Assembly (NCBI GenBank): GCA_014879945.1
Contig: JACSRE010000204.1
Location: 1 to 47,247 of the forward strand
From: Myxococcus sp.
GTDB taxonomy: Bacteria; Myxococcota; Myxococcia; Myxococcales; Myxococcaceae
Direction of reading: 5' to 3'
DNA length: 47,247 bases
This document shows, in pieces, positions 39,103 through 47,247 of the stretch. The notes below the pieces were generated by a model, which ran no database searches, was not told where the DNA came from, and saw only the letters and a program-made list of their open reading frames with translations. The translations under genes were made by a program, and so were the position numbers. Positions within the stretch are counted from its first letter, which is position 1. Each line of letters opens with the position of its first letter.

Positions 39103-39753
39103 TCAGCGAGGCAGGGCCCGCACCGCCGCGCCGAGGTCGCTCCTCCACTGCGACACGCTGCGCGCCGACGCCTTCCACGACAGCACCTTCTGGCCGGCGG
39201 CGTCGAAGACGAAGGTGTCGTGCTTCACCGCCCCCGCCTCGAGCTGGCTCCACGCCGTGCGCGCGGGCGACGGGTCGCGGAACAGGGGCATCGTCAGCGC
39301 CGGCGAGGGCGGTGAGGTGAGGAACCAGCTCGCGTTGGAGTCAGACAGCGCCACGAACTGCACCGTACGGCCTTCGCTCTTCAGCTCGCTCCACAACGAC
39401 TCGGCGATCCCAGCCTGGGACCGACAGTTCGTTCAAAACCCCTCTATCAACACCACCACGAGCGGCCGGCCCGCGAAGGCCGAGAGGCCGTAGGTCTCGT
39501 TGGCGCGGGGGCTCAGCGGCTGCAGGTCGGTCAGCGTCCACGTCGGGTACATCGCGGCGAGCGCCATGCCGCCCGCGGCGTTGCCGACCGAGCCTCCGGC
39601 CGCGCCGCCACCCTGGCCCGCCGCTCCGCCCGCCGTCGCGTCGGGAGCGCCACCGCCCGTGCGCTGGCCCAGCCCGGCGTCGACCGCGCCGCCGTCATTC
39701 ACCGCCGCGCCGCACGCCACCAGCACTCCATGAACCAACCGTGTTGACTTCAT
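39103..39753 (-). CDS. Thioredoxin-like lipoprotein with in-frame TGA: candidate selenoprotein (UxxC)
   Basis: Reading the TGA at 39433-39435 as selenocysteine (Sec) gives a 216-residue protein. MKSTRLVHGVLVAC is a strong lipobox (Cys14). A Gly/Ala linker follows, then a thioredoxin-like domain: YPTWTLTDLQPLSP, GRPLVVVLIEGF, Sec107-Thr-Asn-Cys110, RSQAGIAESLWSELK, QFVALSDSNASWF, HDTFVFDAAGQKVLSW. The TGA sits where the first Cys of a CxxC redox motif belongs, and the frame is open and family-like on both sides. A hairpin of bacterial SECIS geometry starts 11 bases after it. The ATG overlaps the stop of the upstream thioredoxin-domain gene (ATGA). The alternative is a Cys-to-stop nonsense mutation. 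Conventional calling would split it into 39433-39753 and 39103-39396. Confidence 0.78.
39395..39435 (-). promoter_or_regulatory. Bacterial SECIS-like element after TGA (lipoprotein gene)
   Basis: After the TGA there are 11 bases, then stem GTCCCA/TGGGAT (one G-T pair), loop GGC (39413-39415). The loop starts 17 bases after the TGA and begins GG. An outer stem AACGA/TCGTT (39429-39433 with 39395-39399) further supports folding. E. coli fdhF has the same 11-base spacer and 17 bases to its G-containing loop. Confidence 0.7.
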
Positions 39754-41000
39754 TGCAGGGCCTCTTTCACGACTGCTTCGACTCGGAAGACCTCATCACC
39801 CACCAACCGCGCCGCCAGCGAGCCGTCGGCGCGAAACACCTGTACCAGCGGCAACCCGGTCGCGCCCGGCACCAGCGCGTCGAGCTCCTCGGGCGACAGC
39901 TTCGACGCGTCGACCCGCTTCACCACCACGCGCGGCTCCTTCGCCTCGAGCGCGTCGAGCACCGGCGACAGCTTCAGGCAGGGTGCGCACCAGGTCGCCC
40001 AGTAGTCCACCACCGTCACGCGGCCCGCCGTCGGAGCGGCGCTCACCTGCGGGGGCGGGCGCAGCACCTCCCACGCGCCCGCCACGCCCGCGAACACGCC
40101 CGATGACGGAACGAACTGCAGGCCCTCGGTGCGCTGCGCCACGGGCAGACGCGCCGCCACGAAGAGGGCCAGGGCGTCGACGACGCGGACCTGCGCCGAC
40201 GGCGTCGCGGTCAGCCACAGCCCGCCGGTGTTCACCGAGGGCAGGCGCGCCGAGGTGAAGGGGTCGATCTCGCTCGACTGCGCGCGCCACTGCGTCTCGA
40301 GCCCGAGCGCGAACGAGAGCCGCTCGACGACGGGGCCGAAGGTGACGCCGGCGGTGGCCCGCACCTCGGGGCCCCAGCGAAAGCCGTCGCGCGCGTCGGC
40401 CACCGCGACGCGGCCGGTGGAGGTGGCGAAGACGCCGAAGCGCGCGGGCAGGGTGAGGCGAAGGTCGACGTCGGCGAGCGCCCAGGTGGTGCCTCGCCCG
40501 AGCGTGAGGTACCGGGCGTTCTCGATGAGGGCGAGCTCTCCGCTGCGCGCGGTGTACGCGCCCGTCGGCAGCGCGGCGCCGGCCATCACCTGCCACCTCA
40601 GGCTGCCTACGCGCCCCAGGTACCGAACGCGCGCCTCGAGGTCGCCCGCGCCCACGTCGAGCTGCTGCCCGTTCACGATGTCGGAGCGCGCGATGGCGCC
40701 GATCGGCAGCTGCGCCTCGAAGCCCAGGCCCTCGCCGCGCCCGAAGCTGGCGAGCACGGTGGCGAGCCCGAGATCGAGCCGCGCCTTGGTGGGGTCGTCG
40801 ACGGTGACGCCGCTGGCCTGCCGGGTGGGAAACGGAATCCACCCGGCGACGAGCTGCGCGCCCACCGCCCAGGCGTCGGCCCGGGCGCTCAAGCTGATGC
40901 CGTCGGCTCCCACCGGGAGCGCAGGGTTGACTCAGGTGGTGCACTGCCCCCACCCCATCGAGGGGAGGAACAGCAGCACGGTAAGGAGTGACCAGCGCAT
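39750..41000 (-). CDS. Secreted outer-membrane-like protein with thioredoxin domain and CxxU: candidate selenoprotein
   Basis: Reading the TGA at 40932-40934 as Sec gives 416 residues. MRWSLLTVLLFLPSMGWG is a signal peptide; the mature protein begins Gln-Cys20-Thr-Thr-Sec23-Val-Asn-Pro, a CxxU redox motif. The middle (~30-310) is beta-rich and barrel-like (RADAWAVGAQLVAGW, ARVRYLGRVGSLRWQVMAG, VRVVDALALFVAARLPV). Residues ~315-416 are a thioredoxin domain with VVDYWATWCAPCLKL (Cys338, Cys341). Without readthrough the remaining frame from 40931 has no signal peptide, which makes termination at TGA implausible for an envelope protein. A hairpin of SECIS geometry follows the TGA. It is coupled by ATGA to the lipoprotein gene. 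A nonsense mutation remains the alternative. Confidence 0.78.
40906..40934 (-). promoter_or_regulatory. Bacterial SECIS-like element after TGA (thioredoxin-domain gene)
   Basis: After the TGA come 11 bases, then a perfect 6-bp stem GCTCCC/GGGAGC (40915-40920 with 40906-40911) and loop GGT (40912-40914). The loop starts 17 bases after the TGA and begins GG. Spacer, stem length and loop type are identical to those of the downstream gene, although the two coding sequences are unrelated here. Confidence 0.75.
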
Positions 41001-41130
41001 GGGCCCGGTTACGTCGCGTTGAATCACTTGGTTACCAGACCGTCCACGGCGCACAATTCTGCACCCCCGGGCCGCCGTCCGGGTCACGCTCACGACGTTC
41101 CACACCCACACCCACCCAGAGGCCACCCCC

Positions 41131-41484
41131 ATGAAGAAGCTGCTCGTCGCCGCCATCGCCATCGCCGCGCTCCCCGCCTTCGCCGCCGACTACAAGTGCA
41201 ACAATGGCCGCGTCGAGAAGGGCGGGAGCACCAAGTTCACCTACAAGGAGTCGTCGTCGGAGATCGTGATCGAGAAGGGCGGCTCCACCAAGGGCAAGGC
41301 CGTCAAGCGCGGCTCCAAGTGGCACGTCGAGATCGGCGGCAGCACCCAGGCCACCTTCGAGAACGGGAAGATCGAGAAGGGCGGCTCCTCGTGGACGACG
41401 GTGAGCCAGGCGCAGCGCACCTTCGACTGCAACGCCGACGTCGCCGCCACCCTGTGGGTGCTCGAGCAGAAGGACGCGATCTAA
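41131..41484 (+). CDS. Small secreted protein with repeated KGGST motif
   Basis: A 117-residue protein with a clear Sec signal peptide (MKKLLVAAIAIAALPAFA, then ADYKC). The ~98-residue mature part repeats a short strand-turn unit: RVEKGGSTKF, VIEKGGSTKG, VEIGGSTQAT and KIEKGGSSW. It contains two cysteines (YKCNN and TFDCN) that could form one disulphide. The pattern suggests a small beta structure; no family is recognised. It is divergent from the selenoprotein operon, with 130 bases between starts, and ends 8 bases before the convergent acyl-CoA dehydrogenase gene. Confidence 0.8.
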   Translation: MKKLLVAAIAIAALPAFAADYKCNNGRVEKGGSTKFTYKESSSEIVIEKGGSTKGKAVKRGSKWHVEIGGSTQATFENGKIEKGGSSWTTVSQAQRTFDCNADVAATLWVLEQKDAI

Positions 41485-41492
41485 CCTTCGCC

Positions 41493-43262
<1,770 letters not shown>

Positions 43263-43324
43263 GCCGGGTGTCGTAGCCGGGTGGCTCGTTTCACGCTGGC
43301 AGAAATCGGAGTACGCCCGTCGCC

Positions 43325-44212
43325 GTGCGTCGCGCCGTGGCCCTCCTCGTCCTTGCCTCCTGCGCCCCGGCGCCGTCCAGCGCCGATGGCAGCGTAGACG
43401 CGGGGCCCGTGCGGGAGCTCACCGACGGTGGCGTCGACGCCGGCGCGCCGCCGTGCAGCCTCGAGGGCGAGCGGCTCTCGTGCGCGCACCGGACCTTCGA
43501 GCTCACCGTCGCGCAGCCCATCGCCCTCACGCGGCTGGTGCACGTGGGCGTGCCTCGCGGCGCCGCGCCGCCGGCCGGTTGGCCCACCGTCTTCCTGTTC
43601 CAGGGCTCGCTCTTCAGCGCCCAGCGCACGTGGAGCGCGGTGCCGGCCGACCCCTTCGGCGCCCTCTGGCAGACCTCGACGGTGCAGGCGCTGCTCGACG
43701 CGGGCTTCGCGGTGGTGACGCCCGAGGTGCGGCTCTTTGGCGCCTCGTACTGGGACACCAACGTGCCCCAGTGGTCGGTGATGTGGAGCAACGCGCCCGA
43801 CCACCACCTCATGCTGGCGCTCTTCGACGGCCTCTCGACCGGCGCGCTCGGGCCGCTCGACGGCGCGCGCCTGTACGCCGGCGGCATCTCGAGCGGGGGC
43901 TACATGACCAGCCGCATGGCGCTCTCGTACCCGGGGCGCTTCAAGGCGCTCGCGGTGCACTCGGCCTCGTGGGCCACCTGCGGCGGGCCGGTGTGCGTGG
44001 TGCCCGACGCGCTCCCGAGCGACCACCCGCCGACGGTGTTCCTCCACGGCGCGCTGGACGCGGTGGTGCCGATCGCCACCATGCGCGCCTACGAGGCGAA
44101 GCTGCGGGCGCAGGGCGTCGAGGTGCGGGTGGTGACGGCGCCCGACAAGGCGCACGAGTGGCTCGAGCTGGGCGTCACCGAGCTGCCCGCCTTCTTCCGC
44201 GCCCACCCATGA
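43325..44212 (+). CDS. Alpha/beta-hydrolase lipoprotein (depolymerase-like esterase)
   Basis: A 295-residue hydrolase read from GTG. The start MRRAVALLVLASCAP is a lipoprotein signal with Cys at residue 13, followed by 'DAG' type linker (DGSVDAGPVRELTDGGVDAG). The fold shows WPTVFLFQGSLFS, nucleophile Ser189 in the elbow GGISSGGYMTSRMAL, FLHGALDAVVP with the likely acid, and DKAHEW with the likely His. This resembles PHB-depolymerase and feruloyl-esterase type enzymes. The substrate is unknown. Its stop overlaps the ATG of the ABC-2 permease by four bases, an unusual partner. Confidence 0.83.
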   Translation: MRRAVALLVLASCAPAPSSADGSVDAGPVRELTDGGVDAGAPPCSLEGERLSCAHRTFELTVAQPIALTRLVHVGVPRGAAPPAGWPTVFLFQGSLFSAQRTWSAVPADPFGALWQTSTVQALLDAGFAVVTPEVRLFGASYWDTNVPQWSVMWSNAPDHHLMLALFDGLSTGALGPLDGARLYAGGISSGGYMTSRMALSYPGRFKALAVHSASWATCGGPVCVVPDALPSDHPPTVFLHGALDAVVPIATMRAYEAKLRAQGVEVRVVTAPDKAHEWLELGVTELPAFFRAHP

Positions 44213-45012
44213 GCCTGCGCGCGCTGCCCACGCTGCTGAAGGTCGGCTTCGCCGAGGCCGCCGCGTACCGCACCGAGATGGTGGTGTGGGTGCTCTCGAC
44301 GACGATGCCGCTGGTGATGATGCTGCTGTGGACGAGCATCGCCGACGTCGCGCCGGTGGAAGGGCAGGGTGGCGCGTCGTGGAGCAGCGGCAGCTTCGTC
44401 GGCTACTTCCTCTGCGTCTTCATCGTGCGCCAGCTGGTCGCCGCGTGGGCCGCCTGGGAGATCAACTTCGAGGTGCGCCAGGGCACGCTCGCGATGCGCC
44501 TGTTGAAGCCGCTGCACCCGCTCATCGCGTTCGCCACCTCGAACCTGGCGTACCTGCCGCTGCGCGCGCTGGTGACGCTCCCGGTGGCCGTCTTCCTCTT
44601 CGTCGCGCACCGTGACGCGCTGTCGGGTGACTGGCGGCTGTGGCTCCTCTTCCCGCTGAGCATCTTCGGCGCGTGGCTCATCACCTTCTTCGTCAACGTG
44701 GCCGTCGGCGCGCTCAGCTTCTCGGTCGACAGCTCGCTGCGCGTGATGGACCTGTGGTTCGCGCTCTTCTTCGTCTTCTCGGGCTACCTGGTGCCGCTCG
44801 ACTTCTTCCCGCCGTGGCTGCGCGAGGTGAGCGCGTGGCTGCCGTTTCGCTACGTGCTCTCGCTGCCCGTCGAGCTGATGACCGGTCGGGTCCCGTTCGA
44901 CGCGGCGCTGGGGCTGGTGGCGCGGCAGGCGCTCTTCGCGCTCGGCCTGGGCGCGCTCTCGCTGACGATGTGGACGCGCGGCGTCTCGCGCTTTCAGGCC
45001 TTCGGCGGATGA
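44209..45012 (+). CDS. ABC-2 type transport permease, first subunit
   Basis: A 267-residue membrane protein with about six transmembrane segments (for example MVVWVLSTTMPLVMMLLWTSI, VGYFLCVFIVRQLVAAWAA, LWLLFPLSIFGAWLITFFVNVA, DLWFALFFVFSGYLVPLDFFP). The 'MRLLKPLHPLIAFATSNL' cytoplasmic loop and the 'FPPWLREVSAWLPFRYVLSLPVEL' segment are typical of ABC-2 exporters of the DUF990-like kind. It needs an ATPase subunit, which is not in the window. It is translationally coupled both to the esterase gene and to the second permease. Confidence 0.87.
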   Translation: MSLRALPTLLKVGFAEAAAYRTEMVVWVLSTTMPLVMMLLWTSIADVAPVEGQGGASWSSGSFVGYFLCVFIVRQLVAAWAAWEINFEVRQGTLAMRLLKPLHPLIAFATSNLAYLPLRALVTLPVAVFLFVAHRDALSGDWRLWLLFPLSIFGAWLITFFVNVAVGALSFSVDSSLRVMDLWFALFFVFSGYLVPLDFFPPWLREVSAWLPFRYVLSLPVELMTGRVPFDAALGLVARQALFALGLGALSLTMWTRGVSRFQAFGG

Positions 45013-45815
45013 GCGGCGCCCTGCGACGCACGGGGGCGCTGCTCTCGGTTCAGCTCAAGGCCTCGGCGATGCTGGCGCTGGCCTACCGCCTCGACTTCGT
45101 GCTCGACCTCGTCATCGGCCTCTTCTGGACGGTGGCCGCGGTGCTGCCGCTCTTCGTGGTGTACGGCGGGCCCGCGTCGCGCGGGGTGCCCGGCTGGAGC
45201 TTCGGCGAGACGCTCCTCGTCGTCGGCTGCTTCATCACGCTCCAGGCCGTCATCGACGGCGCCATCTCGCCGTCGCTCTCGTCGGTGCTCGACCACGTGC
45301 GCAAGGGCACCCTCGACTTCGTGCTCCTCAAGCCCCACGACGCGCAGGTGCTGGTGTCCACCGCGCGCTTTCACCTCTGGCGCGCCGCCGGCCTGGTGCA
45401 CGCGGCCATCGTCTTCGCGCTGGCGTTTCGCGAGCTGGGGCAGGGGCCGTCGCTGCTGGGCGTGCTGCAGGCCCTCGCGCTCCTCGTGCTGGCGACCTCG
45501 ATGCTCTACTCGTCGTGGCTGCTCATCGTCAGCGTCAGCTTCTACGCGGTGAAGGTGGACAACCTCAGCACGCTCTTCACCAGCATCTTCGACGCCGCCC
45601 GGTGGCCCGCCAGCGTGTTTCGCGGGGTGTTCAGGCTGATCTTCACCTTCGTGATTCCCCTGGTGGTGATGACGACGCTGCCGGCCGAGGCGCTGCTCGG
45701 GAGGCTGCCGTGGTCGTCGCTGGGCGCGAGCACGCTGGGGGCCGCGGCCTTCGCCGGCGTCGCCCGCGCGGTGTGGCTCTCGAGCCTGCGCCGGTACACC
45801 TCGGCCGGCGGCTGA
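45009..45815 (+). CDS. ABC-2 type transport permease, second subunit
   Basis: A 268-residue membrane protein with about six transmembrane segments (LDFVLDLVIGLFWTVAAVLPL, LLGVLQALALLVLATSMLYSSWLLI, FRLIFTFVIPLVVMTTLP). It shares the RKGTLDFVLLKPHDAQVLVST loop with its neighbour's RQGTLAMRLLKPLHPLI, showing that the two are homologous halves of a heterodimeric exporter. The ATG overlaps the previous stop by four bases (ATGA). Substrate unknown. The ATP-binding subunit must be encoded elsewhere. Confidence 0.87.
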   Translation: MSGALRRTGALLSVQLKASAMLALAYRLDFVLDLVIGLFWTVAAVLPLFVVYGGPASRGVPGWSFGETLLVVGCFITLQAVIDGAISPSLSSVLDHVRKGTLDFVLLKPHDAQVLVSTARFHLWRAAGLVHAAIVFALAFRELGQGPSLLGVLQALALLVLATSMLYSSWLLIVSVSFYAVKVDNLSTLFTSIFDAARWPASVFRGVFRLIFTFVIPLVVMTTLPAEALLGRLPWSSLGASTLGAAAFAGVARAVWLSSLRRYTSAGG

Positions 45816-45819
45816 CACG

Positions 45820-47247
45820 TCAGAACGTCGCCGCCACCTCGAGCCAGAAGGTGCGCCCGTACTGGGGAATGACGCCCGCGCCCACCTCGCTCACCACTGG
45901 CAGCAGGAAGCGCTGGTCGAGCAGGTTCTGCACGCCGGCGAAGTAGCGCACCGGGCCGTAGTTGCCCGAGAGCCCGAAGTTCAACACCAGGGCCTCGCCG
46001 AGGCTCCGGCCTGACGCCGGGTCCACGCGGCCCGACTGGTAGGTGCCCTGCCCCGAGAGGCGCACCAGGCCCTCTTTGAGGGGGATCATCGCGCGCGCCG
46101 AGGCCAGGTGCGTGGGGTAGGCGGGCGCGTCGCCGAGGCCAGGGCCGCCGAGCGTGACGAAGGAGTAGGTGCCCTCGACGAGGGTGAAGCGGCCCGGCTG
46201 CCACCGCAGCTGCGCCTCGGCGCCGAGCGCCGTCAGCCTGCTGGTGGTGTTGGTGTACGCGAAGCACTGGGTGGCGTTCTGGCAGGCCGGCACCTCGTCG
46301 GCGTCTTCGGCCAGCACCACCAGGCGATCGATGAGGTTGTAGTAGCCGCCCACCGTCGCGCGCAGCTCGGGCGTGAGGTTGTGCGAGTGCTCGAGCTCGA
46401 AGGTGGTGATGTACTCGGGCGTCAGGGTGCCCGGCAGCGGCGCCCGCTGCGACTCTCCGGCGTTGTTGAAGTACAGCTCGTAGATGGTGGGCGCGCGGAA
46501 GGCGCGGCCGGCGACCAGCTTGGTGAGCCCCCTCTCGTACAGCCGCGCCACCACCGCGCCGCGTGGTGAGAGCGCGAACTCGCCGATGTCGTTGTACTTG
46601 TCGACGCGCACGCCGGCCTGCAGGAAGAGCCGGTTGTCGAGCAGCTGCCACTCGTCGAGCAGCGTGCCCGAGAAGAAGGTGCGCGTGTGGTTCTCGCGGG
46701 CCACGAAGCCGTTGGGCTGCTGGTAGGCGAACTGGGCCTGCCCTTCGACGCCGAGGGTCAGCCGGTTGCCCTCGAACAGAAACAGCCCGCCGCGCACCTC
46801 GGCCGAGAGCCAGTCGCCGCCGCCCGAGTCGGTGCTGCGCGAGGTGTCACCGGTCTCGTCTCGGCTGGCGAAGTACCCGCGGTAGCGCGAGGCGTCGTAG
46901 GCGACGCGCGCGGTGAGGGTGAGGCGCGAGAAGAACTCCTGCTCGTAGCGCAGCTCGGTGAAGCCGCGCGCGTCGGTGTACTCGGAGCCGGGCACCCCGA
47001 CGGTCGCCGGCAGCGGCGCGGTGGGGATCTGCTTCTTGCGCTGGTTCCACTTCGCGGTGAGCGTCAGGCCTTTGTACCTGGCCTTCGCGTTCGCCCCGAT
47101 GGCGCGCTCGCCGTCGAGGCCCTGCACGGTGCCGGCCGAGCCCAGGTCGGTGAGCTCGGCGCCCGTCGAGGTGAAGCCCGCGGCCGAGATGATGGCCGAC
47201 ACCTCGTCGTTGCCGAGGCTGCCCGTCGCGCGCGCCTTCACCCCGCC
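45820..47247 (-). CDS. TonB-dependent outer-membrane receptor, C-terminal part
   Basis: The visible 475 residues are the barrel end of a TonB-dependent receptor; the frame is open to the window edge, so the plug and TonB box lie outside. Characteristic pieces: LDEWQLLDNRLFLQAGVRVDK, LVAGRAFRAPTIYELYFNN, LTPEYITTFELEHSHNL, FAGVQNLLDQRFLLPV, and the terminal strand GRTFWLEVAATF ending in Phe. Such receptors import siderophores, cobalamin or other nutrients; the substrate cannot be deduced. A two-Cys loop (ACQNATQCF) is in an extracellular loop region. It converges with the ABC-2 permease gene, 4 bases apart. Confidence 0.9.
   Translation of the reverse strand, partial: GGVKARATGSLGNDEVSAIISAAGFTSTGAELTDLGSAGTVQGLDGERAIGANAKARYKGLTLTAKWNQRKKQIPTAPLPATVGVPGSEYTDARGFTELRYEQEFFSRLTLTARVAYDASRYRGYFASRDETGDTSRSTDSGGGDWLSAEVRGGLFLFEGNRLTLGVEGQAQFAYQQPNGFVARENHTRTFFSGTLLDEWQLLDNRLFLQAGVRVDKYNDIGEFALSPRGAVVARLYERGLTKLVAGRAFRAPTIYELYFNNAGESQRAPLPGTLTPEYITTFELEHSHNLTPELRATVGGYYNLIDRLVVLAEDADEVPACQNATQCFAYTNTTSRLTALGAEAQLRWQPGRFTLVEGTYSFVTLGGPGLGDAPAYPTHLASARAMIPLKEGLVRLSGQGTYQSGRVDPASGRSLGEALVLNFGLSGNYGPVRYFAGVQNLLDQRFLLPVVSEVGAGVIPQYGRTFWLEVAATF

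Noticed and set aside
39433-39753. Simple nonsense-mutated thioredoxin-like pseudogene
   Set aside because: Kept as the alternative, but the TGA is exactly at a redox Cys position, the frame is clean on both sides, and the downstream hairpin matches that of the neighbouring gene's TGA.

Overview
The window is very GC-rich, densely packed DNA from a delta-type predator/soil lineage, most likely a myxobacterium (Myxococcota, Archangiaceae/Myxococcaceae-like). The evidence is gene content rather than any marker search: cysteine-rich secreted proteins with 'DAG' and Gly/Ser/Ala tails, a 13-repeat MopE-type putative metal-binding protein, a TIGR02996 'repeat-companion' protein, a DUF5916 outer-membrane protein, many lipoproteins and one tRNA-Pro(CGG).

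Layout. 0.1-4.6 kb: ssb, a Cys-rich lipoprotein-like gene with two terminator hairpins, a 3'-truncated group IIC intron lodged directly after the second hairpin, hslO (Hsp33) and an OmpA-family lipoprotein. 4.7-11.3 kb: a HEAT-repeat protein, an AlkD-type DNA glycosylase, the MopE-like protein and tRNA-Pro. 11.3-26.5 kb: a DNA-processing block with two tandem TPR-like paralogues, a NERD-domain SF1 helicase, and a tightly coupled minus-strand operon (small protein, FHA protein, WYL regulator, AddB-like nuclease, AddA-like helicase-nuclease). Upstream of that operon lies a 1,343-residue topoisomerase III-RecQ fusion. 26.5-37.5 kb: secreted beta-helix and propeller-like proteins, a TIGR02996 protein, a DUF5916 protein and another SF1 helicase. 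37.7-39.1 kb: a lipoprotein gene broken in three frames. 39.1-41.0 kb: a two-gene redox operon. 41.1-47.2 kb: a small secreted protein, an acyl-CoA dehydrogenase, an esterase lipoprotein coupled to two ABC-2 permeases, and the C-terminal part of a TonB-dependent receptor running off the window.

The most interesting item is the 39.1-41.0 kb operon. Both genes contain one in-frame TGA inside a two-residue-spaced redox motif: Cys-Thr-Thr-TGA in the first gene and TGA-Thr-Asn-Cys in the second. Each TGA is followed by the same RNA geometry: 11 nt, a 6-bp stem, and a 3-nt loop beginning GG. This matches the known form of a bacterial SECIS element, including the spacing in E. coli fdhF. I therefore read the pair as two selenoproteins: a secreted outer-membrane-type protein with a C-terminal thioredoxin domain, and a thioredoxin-like lipoprotein. 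Standard gene callers would truncate or split both. The Sec machinery (selA, selB, selC, selD) is not in this window, so this stays an inference from sequence.
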